Positions 45,471 through 54,705 of a stretch of DNA of 64,000 bases are shown here, in pieces. The notes beneath the pieces were generated by a model. The model was not told the DNA's origin. It did no database searches and saw only the letters and a program-made list of their open reading frames with translations. The position numbers and the translations under genes are program-made. How positions within the stretch are numbered: position 1 is the stretch's first letter; the number at the start of each line of letters is the position of its first letter. This DNA is from an uncultured Victivallis sp. (GTDB lineage: Bacteria; Verrucomicrobiota; Lentisphaeria; Victivallales; Victivallaceae): the NCBI GenBank assembly GCA_944389815.1, contig CALXNS010000016.1:23679-87678 (forward strand), given 5' to 3'.

Positions 45471-48400
45471 CGCAACGCACCCCCTCCGGAATCTCCGGAA
45501 ACAACACTTGCGCCAGGCGAAGAAACTCCTCCTGAAACTCCGGTTCCGCAAAGCACGACGCCTCAAAACAGCGTCCGATCGCCGGATCGTCCAGATCGCC
45601 GGGCGGCGCGTCGGCGAAGTTTGCACTCCGGAACTTCCGTTCGGCGGCACGAAGTTTTTCCTCCTGCGCGCCTTTCGCCTCTGCCGCAGCAAAGGAACTC
45701 TTCTGAAAAAACGGCAGCGGTTCGCACCACCCCCTGCGGTAGAGCGCAAATAATTGTTCCAGCCGCTCCCGGGCGCATCGCTCCGAAACCGGCGCAAGAC
45801 GATATTCCAGAAAAGTGCCGCCCGGCTCCAGATTCAACATCCGCACCTCCACCGGACCGACTCCCGCCGCAGTCGCCGCAAGCTGCCGCAACGTTCCTCC
45901 AAGCAGATGCCGGGCGCGGAAGGTGGATGGCGAAATCAGCAGAAGTTCCCGTTCATCCCGTGAGAGCGAAACACTTCCGGAAAGCACCATCGTGCCGCAT
46001 TCCACCCGGATCTGCCGGGGATGCATCCGGCACAATCCGACCCGATATGCCGCCGGAAGCCGTTCCAGTTCCTCCCGTACCGCCGCAAAGCAACATTTTC
46101 CCGGCTCCCCCGCCGGCAACCGGTTTGAGAACCGCAGCCGGCGATACCCCTCCTCGGCGGAAATGCCGGCCAGCAGCTGCGTCAGCATCGTCGTCCGCAG
46201 CTGATAGAGTTCCAGCGCGTCCAATTGAAACGGTTCACTCTCCGGCGGCACATCCGGCGCGTCCGAAAAAAACAACCCCGCCCGCTCCCGCAGAAACGAC
46301 GCCGCAGGCGCCCGGAAAAACCGTTCCAGTTCCTCCAGCGTCAGAACCTCCGGCGCCTCGCCGGAGGCGTGCAGTTGCTGACGATGTTCCGTCTGCGCCG
46401 GTTTCGTTTCCGGAAACTCCAACGCCGTCCGAAGCGTTTGCGCCGCCAGAAAGTCCTCCTGCGAATAGGAGCGGAAATCCGCACCGGCACCAGGGGTGAA
46501 ATATTGGAAATCAAACGCCTGCAGCCGATGTTCCGTCTCTTCAAAATGAAATCCGCTCTTCAAATAATCGAGCAGTTCCACCAGCGGCACCGCCGGCGGG
46601 AAACGATCCTCCCCGCGCGCCGTCTGTCCCTGATAAAAGATCAACAATGCACGACGCGCCGATTGAATCGCCTCCAGAAAAAGATAACGATCCTCCCGCA
46701 CCCGCGAACGATCTCCCGCCCGCGGCGATATTTCCAGCAGATTGAATCCGGTTTTCAGGTCGCGCCGCGGAAATTCCCCGTCTTTCAATCCGAGCAGCGC
46801 CACCACCGACATCGGTACGCTCCGCATCGGAACCAGCGAACAGAAGGTGATCCGCCCCCGCAGAAACGGATCACTCCGCCCCGGCGCACTCCAGACCGCA
46901 TTCAGATATTCAAGCACTCCTTCCAGCGGCAGCGGCTGTTCATAATCCGTCCGCGCCGCGTCCTCCTCCAGTTGAAGAAGCGCTCCCCGCAGCGCGGCAA
47001 ATTCCTCAAAATCATCCGCAGACGCAAGAAAAAATGCGTCCAGCACGTTCAACAACTCCCGCGACCACTCCCGCGGCGGCCGCTCCTCTGCAAGACGCCC
47101 CTTCAAAGCGAAGAGCTTCTCCAGAAATTCAAGAAAACGCCCGAAGGCGACCGCATCATCAGCACCAATATTCCCCACCGGAAGCGGCAGAGACGCTTCC
47201 GGATTCGCGCCTTCGTCCGAATCCGAATCGTTCCACGTCTCCATCGCAATTCCGCAGAGCAGACGATCCAGTCCGAGACGCCACGAATACTCCTCGAACG
47301 CCACACCGCAACTCGATTTCCGATCCGCTCCATCGACCCCCCAACGAATATCCGCCGCCTCCAGCCATTCATTGACCAGCGCAATGCTCTCCCCGTTCAA
47401 ACCGAAACGACGGGAAATCGCCGGAATCCCGAAAAGTTCAGCCACGCGCACCGTTTCAAACCGTCCGTTCCGCGTCTCCAGCAACGCCAGGAACGCATCG
47501 CGAATGCGCCCCGCACCCGGTGCCCGATCCGCAATCGCGTAACATTCCGCCAGCGGACCTCGACCGAACACCGCTTCAATTGCCGGAGCGTAATTGTTGA
47601 TGTCCGGAGCCATCACGATCACATCGCGCGGTTGTATGGAAGAATCCTGCAGCAAGTCGAGCAGCCGGTCATGCAGAATCTCCACTTCCCGCCGTTCGCT
47701 GTGGCAGTTGTGCACCGAAATCGAGCGATCCAGCGGATCCGCCGCAATCGGATGTCCGGCAACGACGCCGTCTCCGTCGGACCGGCGACCGCACATCGTA
47801 AAAATATCCTGCTGCAACATCCGCAGCAGCGGAGTGTCGGCACGGTAGGAGTCCGGACCGGGCTCCTCCCCCGGAGCGTATTCGACAAAGGATTCAAACG
47901 CCTCGCAATGCGCCACACTCTCCGGCAGCTCCATGATCCGACGGAAGAATTCCCGTCCCTGCCCCCCGAGCGCCGCCAGCAGCGGGTTGCCGTTCTCGAA
48001 ATCCGCCCCGCCTCCCGAACCGTCTCGCCGGAGCAGGCGGCTGATCTCCCGGCGGCTGTATTGATCCGACCAGTATTCGCAACAGGGGTTCAGATAGAAC
48101 AAATGAAATTCGGTAAACTGTGCCAGTTTCCGGAAAAACATCAAATACCGCTCCGGCAGCGCTCCCACTCCGAACAACGTCACCCGACCAGGCAGTACAT
48201 GCGTCGGAACCGATTCCAGCCGGAAGAATTCATCGAAATAATCGAACAGCCATTTCCTCCGTCCCCGTTCCGAAAGCTGCAGAAAGAGCCGCCGCTGCCA
48301 GTCGACGTTCTCTGGCGCCCCCCCGCCGTCACGCCAGGATCGCAGCACATCCGCCCGGTAGATCTGATATTGATCGAAAATCTGTGCAATCCTCCCGGCA

Positions 48401-48783
48401 AGCTGCCAGCGTTTGAGATGCCGGGAGCCGGAGTTGAAATACGATGCGATCTCCGGATAAGATGACGCCTCCTCCGCCAGAATCGCGTCAATCCGCCAAC
48501 GCAGCAGCCGTTCCGACGACGCCTCCGCATCCAGGGCAAAACTCTTCGGCCAGAGCCGTGCCAAAGTGCGGTTGAAAAAATGATTCAGAAACGGCGTTTC
48601 CACATTGGCCGCAACCGGAGCGTGTTGCGCAAGACTCTGCTTCAGATATGCGGCCATCCCCTGCGTCTGCACCACAACGGTTTCGGGCACAAATGGATCC
48701 GACGGCGGACGAAGATATATTTTTTCCGCAAAGAGCTCCGCAAGTTTTTCAAGTTTGTTTGACGTGTAAAGCTGAAAACTCAC
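45460..48783 (-). CDS. recC: Exodeoxyribonuclease V gamma chain (RecC)
   Basis: 1107 residues, close to the 1122 of the E. coli protein. The start is a GTG at 48783, with GGAGAGA 9 bases upstream; the open frame runs 71 codons further up, but that part is low-complexity Gly/Ser and overlaps the DNA glycosylase gene. Typical blocks: VSFQLYTSNKLEKLAELFAE, VVVQTQGMAAYLKQSLA, VTLFGVGALPERYLMFFRKLAQF, FCSLVPMRSVPMSVVALLGLKDGEFPR. It recognises Chi and stabilises the complex (family knowledge). GTGA overlap with the upstream gene. Confidence 0.93.
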   Translation of the reverse strand: MSFQLYTSNKLEKLAELFAEKIYLRPPSDPFVPETVVVQTQGMAAYLKQSLAQHAPVAANVETPFLNHFFNRTLARLWPKSFALDAEASSERLLRWRIDAILAEEASSYPEIASYFNSGSRHLKRWQLAGRIAQIFDQYQIYRADVLRSWRDGGGAPENVDWQRRLFLQLSERGRRKWLFDYFDEFFRLESVPTHVLPGRVTLFGVGALPERYLMFFRKLAQFTEFHLFYLNPCCEYWSDQYSRREISRLLRRDGSGGGADFENGNPLLAALGGQGREFFRRIMELPESVAHCEAFESFVEYAPGEEPGPDSYRADTPLLRMLQQDIFTMCGRRSDGDGVVAGHPIAADPLDRSISVHNCHSERREVEILHDRLLDLLQDSSIQPRDVIVMAPDINNYAPAIEAVFGRGPLAECYAIADRAPGAGRIRDAFLALLETRNGRFETVRVAELFGIPAISRRFGLNGESIALVNEWLEAADIRWGVDGADRKSSCGVAFEEYSWRLGLDRLLCGIAMETWNDSDSDEGANPEASLPLPVGNIGADDAVAFGRFLEFLEKLFALKGRLAEERPPREWSRELLNVLDAFFLASADDFEEFAALRGALLQLEEDAARTDYEQPLPLEGVLEYLNAVWSAPGRSDPFLRGRITFCSLVPMRSVPMSVVALLGLKDGEFPRRDLKTGFNLLEISPRAGDRSRVREDRYLFLEAIQSARRALLIFYQGQTARGEDRFPPAVPLVELLDYLKSGFHFEETEHRLQAFDFQYFTPGAGADFRSYSQEDFLAAQTLRTALEFPETKPAQTEHRQQLHASGEAPEVLTLEELERFFRAPAASFLRERAGLFFSDAPDVPPESEPFQLDALELYQLRTTMLTQLLAGISAEEGYRRLRFSNRLPAGEPGKCCFAAVREELERLPAAYRVGLCRMHPRQIRVECGTMVLSGSVSLSRDERELLLISPSTFRARHLLGGTLRQLAATAAGVGPVEVRMLNLEPGGTFLEYRLAPVSERCARERLEQLFALYRRGWCEPLPFFQKSSFAAAEAKGAQEEKLRAAERKFRSANFADAPPGDLDDPAIGRCFEASCFAEPEFQEEFLRLAQVLFPEIPEGVRCDGE

Positions 48784-49388
48784 CGTTTTATTCTCTCCGC
48801 TTGTTCCTCCGCCGATGCCGCCGAGTCTGCCGAGTCTGCCGATGCTGCCCCCGTCAGAACAGAAACATCCGCAATCGCCACGCCGCCCGCCCGCAACAAC
48901 GCCGCAAACGCCGCGCGTTTTTCCTGATAGGAAATCGCCGCCGCCGCCGGACTTGTGGACGGCAGCTGCCGAATTTCCGGATTTCCCGCCTCCCACAACG
49001 CGGGAAACTCCTGTTTCAGAATCCGGTATGCGGCCGCGCCGTTGCAGCCGATGATCGTCAGAGACGGCAACTGTCGCACCAGCCAGGGGATATCATTCGG
49101 AGCGATTTTCTCCATATGAACATCCAGGCTGCCGAAGCGCCGGGCCGAGGCAACCACATCCCACAACGCTACGCCCGCAGCGTTGAGCCGCACAATTCGC
49201 TCTTCATACGCCGCCTCCCGGGGAATGCCGAGCAGTTCGGTCATGATTTGCCAGAAGGCGTTACGCGCATGCGCGTAATACTGCCCCTGCCGCAACGATT
49301 CATCCCCCGGCAGCGAACCGAGGATCAACACCCGGCAGTCGGGATGGTACGCCGGATAGAAGGAGTATTTGCGTTTGCTGTTCTTCAT
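48780..49388 (-). CDS. Hypoxanthine/deoxyinosine DNA glycosylase-like protein (UDG superfamily)
   Basis: 202 residues. VLILGSLPGDESLRQGQYYAHARNAFW (about 20-46) and LPSTSPAAA (about 142-150) are the two active-site regions of the family 6 (HDG) branch of the uracil-DNA glycosylase superfamily, with IIGCNGAAAYRIL between them. It removes deaminated adenine (hypoxanthine) from DNA, by family knowledge. The C-terminal 20 residues are a repetitive ADSADSAASAEE tail from 9-base DNA repeats. The stop overlaps the recC GTG by 4 bases, placing base repair and break repair in one transcript. Confidence 0.85.
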   Translation of the reverse strand: MKNSKRKYSFYPAYHPDCRVLILGSLPGDESLRQGQYYAHARNAFWQIMTELLGIPREAAYEERIVRLNAAGVALWDVVASARRFGSLDVHMEKIAPNDIPWLVRQLPSLTIIGCNGAAAYRILKQEFPALWEAGNPEIRQLPSTSPAAAAISYQEKRAAFAALLRAGGVAIADVSVLTGAASADSADSAASAEEQAERIKR

Positions 49389-49415
49389 GCCCCGTGTCGA
49401 GTGGCGGAATATCGC

Positions 49416-50399
49416 TTATTCCGCAGGAAGAGTGGGAGCGGGTTGCGGATTGCTGTCAAGACCGACCAGACCGCTCGCCTTCGGCGGGGCAATCTCCGGA
49501 GTATTCGCCTCGATATCCTCTTCAACCACGTCCTCCGCGCTGAGCAATCCCGCTTTCGGATCCTTGAAATCAACCCCGGGTCGCGCCTGGGTTCCTCCGG
49601 CGACAAACACCCGCCCCGTCATCGGATCACGCAGCAGCGACGGAATCGTCTCGGTGGTTTTGTAATAATTGTCGGCGATGTTGCTCCCGTCGAGCGAAAA
49701 CGCCAGATAATGGAAGACCCGCGGCGATATCGGAATGAGGAGATGCAACCTGCTCAACATGTCGATCTCCGTGCGCAACGGTTCGGAGGCAAACATCCGC
49801 CCGATCTGAATGACGCCGTAAATATGCGTCTCATCTTCCACAATCAAATAGAGGTATTTATTATGGTTTTCCGTCAGAACCCGCACCGTGTAGGTACGTT
49901 CCTGCGCCTTGTCGCTCTTGGGGCCGTCTCCCAGTTCGGGCACGCCCACGGTACGCTGCAACATCACCGCACCGGTATCCACGGCAAAACTCACATCCTG
50001 CGTCTTGTAATCGCTCGGCAGCACGCTGTGCGAAACATAGGCATGAATCCGATAACGTCCGCTCTTTTCCAGATTGTAATAACGGTTCACCGGAATGACC
50101 AGTTTGCGCGTCCCGCCGGGCGCGATGATCAAACCGGTCACGCTGATCTCCTCGCCGTCCAGCTTCGGCACGATTCGACCGCGGGAGTCCGTGATTTGAA
50201 ACAGAATGAATCCCGTCAACCGGGGATCTTCTCCAAAAACCAGCGCGCGACCGGTTTCATTCCGAAGCGTCACACAGGCGAAAATCGGTTCGTACTGCAT
50301 GTAAACGCTGCGGTTCAGCGTCAGGTTCATCCCAACCTGCGCGGCCGCGCTCCACGTCAGAAACAACGCTGCGGCGAAGCTAAAGATTCTCATTTTCAT
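49416..50399 (-). CDS. Secreted protein of unknown function
   Basis: 327 residues with a Sec signal peptide (RIFSFAAALFLTWSAAAQ). The body is beta-rich: LTLNRSVYMQYEPIFACVTLRNETGRAL and GTRKLVIPVNRYYNLEKSGRYRIHAYVSH look like an immunoglobulin- or macroglobulin-like domain. An acidic, Pro-rich tail follows from about residue 285 (EDVVEEDIEANTPEIAPP). I do not recognise a family. The start overlaps the GT9 stop by 4 bases and the gene ends 27 bases before the DNA glycosylase, so it belongs to the same transcript. Confidence 0.75.
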   Translation of the reverse strand: MKMRIFSFAAALFLTWSAAAQVGMNLTLNRSVYMQYEPIFACVTLRNETGRALVFGEDPRLTGFILFQITDSRGRIVPKLDGEEISVTGLIIAPGGTRKLVIPVNRYYNLEKSGRYRIHAYVSHSVLPSDYKTQDVSFAVDTGAVMLQRTVGVPELGDGPKSDKAQERTYTVRVLTENHNKYLYLIVEDETHIYGVIQIGRMFASEPLRTEIDMLSRLHLLIPISPRVFHYLAFSLDGSNIADNYYKTTETIPSLLRDPMTGRVFVAGGTQARPGVDFKDPKAGLLSAEDVVEEDIEANTPEIAPPKASGLVGLDSNPQPAPTLPAE

Positions 50400-51463
50400 T
50401 TTTGAACCTCCATGCTGGCTAACTTATTCAAAATATCATCCGCGATTCTTTCCCCGTCAAGTCGGTGGCACGCCGGAGAAATCCGGTCAATGGGACACTC
50501 CCGTTTCAAACAACGGATGCATTCCAGATCAAGCTGGTAAATCTTATGCTGTTTCCCGTAAGGCCCCGTCCGCGCCGGATCCGTCGGCCCGAACAAGCCG
50601 AAGACCATTTTTCCCAGCGCCGCCGCCGCGTGCACCGGACCGCTGTCGTTGCTGAGCACCAGACGCGATGAACGCAGCACTTCCATCATCCCGGCTAGCG
50701 ACGTCTTCCCCGCCAGACCAAGCAATGGAAAATCCGGGGGCAACATCCTCGCAAGTTCCTCCTGCAAAACAAGATCCACGGATGCTCCCAGCACGGCGAA
50801 TACCGCTTCCCGCCGCGCCGCATGTACCCGGCGGATAATCTGCGCAAAAAGCGCAACCGGAAAACGTTTGCTCTCCCAGCGCGCTCCGGGAATCAGGGAA
50901 ATCAAACATTCCGGCGCCGTTCCGATCAGACAACGCGCCTCTTCGACTCCGGAAGCGTTTTCCGGCAATCCGCCGACAGGCGGCGCCTCGTTCTTCCCCG
51001 TTACCGCGTTGACGAGTGCCACATAACGCTCGACCGCATGAAGCTGATTGTTCACCGCAATGCGCCGATGGTAAAAAAAATGAGCCGCCGATTCGCGCGG
51101 CGCGGCGAATCCCGCCACGCGCCCCCGCGCAAGACCGGCGAATACCGCACTGCGAAACAGACCCTGAAAATCAATGATAAGATCGTAACGTTCACGCCGC
51201 AACGCCCGAAGCAACTTCAAAAATTCCCCGCCGAACGTCCGCAAATCTCCCATCTCCTTCCGGCGGAAAAGAATCCGCCGTTCGATCGGACAGGGGGCGT
51301 AATCCAGCACCGCGGCGAACTCCGGCCGCACCAGAAAATCGATCTTCGCATCCGGCCACGCCGCATGAAGCAGCGCCAGCGCCGGAAACACGTGCAGAAT
51401 ATCACCGAGACTGCTGGGTTTGATGACCAGAATGCGGTCGGTCTTTTTCCGTTCGCGGATCAT
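50396..51463 (-). CDS. Glycosyltransferase family 9 (heptosyltransferase-like)
   Basis: 355 residues, cytoplasmic. ILVIKPSSLGDILHVFPALALL is the N-terminal signature of ADP-heptose:LPS heptosyltransferases, with YDLIIDFQGLFRSA, ISLIPGARWESKRFP and the donor-site LVLSNDSGPVHAAAALGKMVFGLFGPTDPARTGPYG. It adds a heptose or similar sugar to the lipopolysaccharide inner core (family knowledge), consistent with a Gram-negative envelope. It lies 6 bases behind the phosphoesterase. Confidence 0.92.
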   Translation of the reverse strand: MIRERKKTDRILVIKPSSLGDILHVFPALALLHAAWPDAKIDFLVRPEFAAVLDYAPCPIERRILFRRKEMGDLRTFGGEFLKLLRALRRERYDLIIDFQGLFRSAVFAGLARGRVAGFAAPRESAAHFFYHRRIAVNNQLHAVERYVALVNAVTGKNEAPPVGGLPENASGVEEARCLIGTAPECLISLIPGARWESKRFPVALFAQIIRRVHAARREAVFAVLGASVDLVLQEELARMLPPDFPLLGLAGKTSLAGMMEVLRSSRLVLSNDSGPVHAAAALGKMVFGLFGPTDPARTGPYGKQHKIYQLDLECIRCLKRECPIDRISPACHRLDGERIADDILNKLASMEVQK

Positions 51464-51469
51464 GAATCC

Positions 51470-52285
51470 TCAACTGCCGGCAGCCAGCCGGAGCGCCAGA
51501 CGTTCCGGAAGGCCCGCGTCAATAATCTTGTTCTGCGCCGAGGCGATGTCATACGGAAGCCGGTAGCGCGTGACCGTCCGCGCCGCCGGATCGAATACGG
51601 CAAAACTGCTGCGCGGATCACGGTTGCGCGGCTGACCGATGCTGCCGATGTTGAAGAGATATTTGAACCCGGCCTTGATCTCGACGGTCAACTCATCCGG
51701 ACGGGTGAAGTCCACATTCGCGTCGGGGTCGGCGGAGTTGTAGACCCATTCGGGAAGTTCATCGATCAACCGTTCGTTCATCTTGGTGATCGGTTTCTTC
51801 GCAAACGCCACCGGCACGTGCGAGTGTCCGCAGAAGCACACCTGCGTGAACTGATAGGAGAAATTATCCGCCGCGTGGTGCACATCAAAAATGTACCCCC
51901 AGTTTTCCGGCGAATCCAGCGTCGCGTGCACGATCGTCGAATTGCAGCTCGGAATCGTGCTGCGGAACGGCATGTGCACCAGCCACGCAAGTTCCTCATC
52001 CGTCAACTGTTCCCGCGTCCAGTTCACCGCGAACTTCGCCACCGGATTGAAACCGGACATCTCCGTATTGCCGTTGGCGGCGTATTCATCGTGATTGCCC
52101 CGCACCATCGCAATCCAGTTCAGATCCCGAACCCGATAGAGGCATTCGCGCGGTTCGGCATTGTATCCGACAATGTCGCCGAGCGAAACAAAATTTTGAA
52201 TCTCAAGTTCCCGGCACTTTTCCAGCACCACATCCAGCGCGTCTCCATTCGCATGGATATCGCTGAGAATCGCGTACTTCGCCAT
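51470..52285 (-). CDS. Metallophosphoesterase (YfcE/calcineurin-like)
   Basis: 271 residues. All metal-binding motifs are present: SDIHANGDAL (residues 8-17), GDIVGYN (about 36-42), GNHDEYA (about 63-69), HATLDSPENWGY, and CGHSHVP. Members hydrolyse phosphodiesters or phosphoproteins; the specific substrate is not evident. It is the first gene of the leftward unit that runs through GT9 to recBCD and begins about 120 bases after the RNase P RNA, so read-through from rnpB is possible. Confidence 0.9.
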   Translation of the reverse strand: MAKYAILSDIHANGDALDVVLEKCRELEIQNFVSLGDIVGYNAEPRECLYRVRDLNWIAMVRGNHDEYAANGNTEMSGFNPVAKFAVNWTREQLTDEELAWLVHMPFRSTIPSCNSTIVHATLDSPENWGYIFDVHHAADNFSYQFTQVCFCGHSHVPVAFAKKPITKMNERLIDELPEWVYNSADPDANVDFTRPDELTVEIKAGFKYLFNIGSIGQPRNRDPRSSFAVFDPAARTVTRYRLPYDIASAQNKIIDAGLPERLALRLAAGS

Positions 52286-52406
52286 CTTCTGCCACTATCT
52301 CCGGATCTTTTTGCGCCGATCCCATCTGAAAGGCGCCGACCTCTTTTGCTGCTTTTCTGACTTGTTCTTCCGCCCCCGCCGCCGCGCGCTTCGCATTCAA
52401 CGAAGC

Positions 52407-52785
52407 GGAGTGCCCCGGACGTTGTAAGCCGGATTTTGTTCTCCGCAACGCTGCGGAGCGGCAATCATCTGTCTATGCGACCAGAACCCGGGATTCTAAA
52501 CGCCGCGAGCAACGGCTCATCCCCTATTTGGTCTTGCTGCGGGAGGGGTTTACCATGCGGCGCGGCTCTCGCCTGACGCCCGGTGGGCTCTTACCCCACC
52601 GTTTCACCCTTACCTTCCGCGCGAACGCGAACGGCGGTATACTTTCTGTTGCACTGGCCTTCCCGCGGCGTATGGTCCGCGGTATCCTTCTTCTTCAAAA
52701 GGACTCCCTGCTCTACGCAGTCCGGACTTTCCTCAAACCAGCCGTAAAACGACTGATCCGCGACTGCCCGCGACCGGAACACTCC
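52407..52785 (-). ncRNA. rnpB: RNase P RNA
   Basis: The minus strand carries both universally conserved parts: GAGGAAAGTCCGGACT near the 5' end (P4, 5' strand) and AGAACAAAATCCGGCTTA near the 3' end. The ends are set by a perfect 12-bp P1 helix, GGAGTGTTCCGG (5', 52785-52774) with CCGGGGCACTCC (3', 52418-52407). It is the catalytic RNA that matures tRNA 5' ends. A small hairpin (52388-52406) abuts the 3' end. Confidence 0.96.
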
Positions 52786-52793
52786 ATTCTACT

Positions 52794-52822
52794 AATATAC
52801 TCACCCCTTCGAAAATATACAA
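52794..52822 (-). promoter_or_regulatory. Promoter of rnpB
   Basis: TTGTAT (52817-52822), 17 bases, TATATT (52794-52799) on the minus strand; the predicted start, 8 bases past the -10 box, coincides with the 5' end of the P1 helix. Confidence 0.8.
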
Positions 52823-52913
52823 GAGCCTTTCGCGATTTTTTTCCGATATCCGCCCCTTTCCCGCTTGCGGCATCCTTCATCGGTGATATATTACTTCAAA
52901 AAACGGAGGTCAC

Positions 52914-54662
52914 ATGGACGGCAGCCCGAAGCCGGAAAAAAATTCGTTCCACTTTTTCCTTTCTTCGCGCCGATGCTTCATTCTGATTGCGGTCATCGGC
53001 TGCGCGGTCCGGTTCGAACTTTTTCAAGCGCTGCTTGAATCGCCGCTGCGATTTTTTTCCCGTGTTCCCGGACTGGATATGGAAACTCTTCTCACCAGAG
53101 GAGAATGGGGCGTTTCCGGCGGCCCGATGCTCACACCGCACCGTTTGATGGTTGCGGCGTTCTGGGCCGCGAACGGCGCAGTGCACCGACCGGAAATGAT
53201 TGCGGCCTTTCAAATGCTGCTCGGGATTATCACCGCTTTGTTGACGTTCTGGTGCTCTCTTCACTTGACGCGCAACCGAAAAGCTGCGCTCGTAACCGGC
53301 GTATTGACCGCGGTCTACGCCCCATTGCTTCTCTATGAATGCGTCACGCTTCAGGAATCGGTGGTGACCTTCACCGGGGTCCTCAGTTTCTTCCTCTTTC
53401 TGTGGAGCAGGAAACATCATTTCCACGGATGGTACGGCATTCTCTGCGGAGCGGCACTCGGGTTCGCCGCCATCGGGCGCCCGACGGCGATTTTATGGGC
53501 CTTGGGCGCTCTCGTCTGGATCGGCTGGTATGTCTGGAGGAAGCGTCATTTGCGATGGTCTCTTTTCGCATTGGGGGGATTTCTCTTCCTCCTCGCGTTC
53601 ACCACCTGGTTCAACTGGAACGGCTGCAAATATGTCGGCCCCTTCTTCCGCGTGGGACAATACGCCGTGAGCGTAAATCTTCCCGCATCCGCCGTCCCCT
53701 CCGATACTGTTTCGCCCTCCGGAATCGATACGACGGCCCGGCGGATCGCGGGGGTGGCACGGGTCGGAATCAATGCCGCAAGCCGGATTCCGCTGCTTTT
53801 CTCCGTTCGAGAAATCCCGGAAAACCTCAATTATTATTTCCTTCGCGAACGACTCTGGCCGCTGCCGGTGCTGCCGGGACCGGCGCTGCTGATTCCCTTC
53901 GCACTGGCCGGGACGCTGCTGGCGCTCTGCCGATTGCGGCATAAAGAAAGCATCATCCTCGGATATATTTTCCCGCTTGCGCTGCCGCTCTGCGCAATTT
54001 ACCCGGTGGGACGTTACCGGTTGATGCTCATCCCGGCATTCGCAATTGCGGCAACTTACCCGTTTCTGCTCCGCCTGGGGGACAACCGGCGACGGGGTGT
54101 CGTCATCAATTTTGCACTGGTTGCAGCTGCATTTCTGCTCAACTGGAATCAATTCGGAGCGATTTCGCGTTCGACGGATCTCGTTGCCTGGGCGCTCGCG
54201 CAGGAGGCGCAATCAGGAGGTGTGACCGAAGAATCGTGCAACTCCTTTTATGAGGCGTTTCGACTCTCCGGCGGCAAAAATCAATCGGCCGCGGTCAATC
54301 TTCTCTCCCGTCTGATCGGCGCAAACGCATTCGACTCCGCCGAAAAAATCGCACTCCAGACTCTGGAAGCCGGCTCGGAAAATCCGCACCTGATCGCCTA
54401 TTATCTCGGCTTGATCCGCATGGGACGAGGTGAATTCGCCGAGGCCGAACGCATTTTTGAAGCGATTCCACCGGAAGCAATCGAGGCCCTGCAAATGAAA
54501 TATCATTTCTTCTACGGCGAAACATTGCGTCTTCAGGGCAAATACGATGCCGCACGCAAGGCCTACGACCGGGCGCTGCACGCTCCGGGTTCTCCGGAAT
54601 TCGCCGCGTATATCAATGCGGCGAAGGCGCGCCTCTCAAACAACGCGCCTGCGCCGAAATAA
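52914..54662 (+). CDS. Membrane glycosyltransferase-like protein with C-terminal TPR region
   Basis: 582 residues. About ten hydrophobic helices fill residues 20-415, with LTPHRLMVAAFWAANG and ALGFAAIGRPTAILWALGAL in the style of GT39/PMT-related (GT-C) membrane proteins. The periplasmic first loop carries GLDMETLLTRGEW; an acidic Asp there would fit GT-C catalysis, but this is uncertain. Residues 420-575 are soluble and TPR-like (AYYLGLIRMGRGEFAEAERIFEAIPPEA, GETLRLQGKYDAARKAYDRALH). An ATG with GGAGG upstream begins the gene. Substrate unknown. Confidence 0.8.
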   Translation: MDGSPKPEKNSFHFFLSSRRCFILIAVIGCAVRFELFQALLESPLRFFSRVPGLDMETLLTRGEWGVSGGPMLTPHRLMVAAFWAANGAVHRPEMIAAFQMLLGIITALLTFWCSLHLTRNRKAALVTGVLTAVYAPLLLYECVTLQESVVTFTGVLSFFLFLWSRKHHFHGWYGILCGAALGFAAIGRPTAILWALGALVWIGWYVWRKRHLRWSLFALGGFLFLLAFTTWFNWNGCKYVGPFFRVGQYAVSVNLPASAVPSDTVSPSGIDTTARRIAGVARVGINAASRIPLLFSVREIPENLNYYFLRERLWPLPVLPGPALLIPFALAGTLLALCRLRHKESIILGYIFPLALPLCAIYPVGRYRLMLIPAFAIAATYPFLLRLGDNRRRGVVINFALVAAAFLLNWNQFGAISRSTDLVAWALAQEAQSGGVTEESCNSFYEAFRLSGGKNQSAAVNLLSRLIGANAFDSAEKIALQTLEAGSENPHLIAYYLGLIRMGRGEFAEAERIFEAIPPEAIEALQMKYHFFYGETLRLQGKYDAARKAYDRALHAPGSPEFAAYINAAKARLSNNAPAPK

Positions 54663-54705
54663 CTTCCGTCAACCGGCAGCTCCATCCCGCCTTGTCGGTC
54701 AATGG

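Noticed and set aside
45471..45797. N-terminal 109-codon extension of recB
   Set aside because: Entirely inside recC, basic low-complexity text; Walker A distance is normal from the ATG at 45470.
48784..48996. 71-codon extension of recC
   Set aside because: Gly-rich shadow of the DNA glycosylase gene; the GTG at 48783 has a good ribosome binding site and the expected first residues of RecC.
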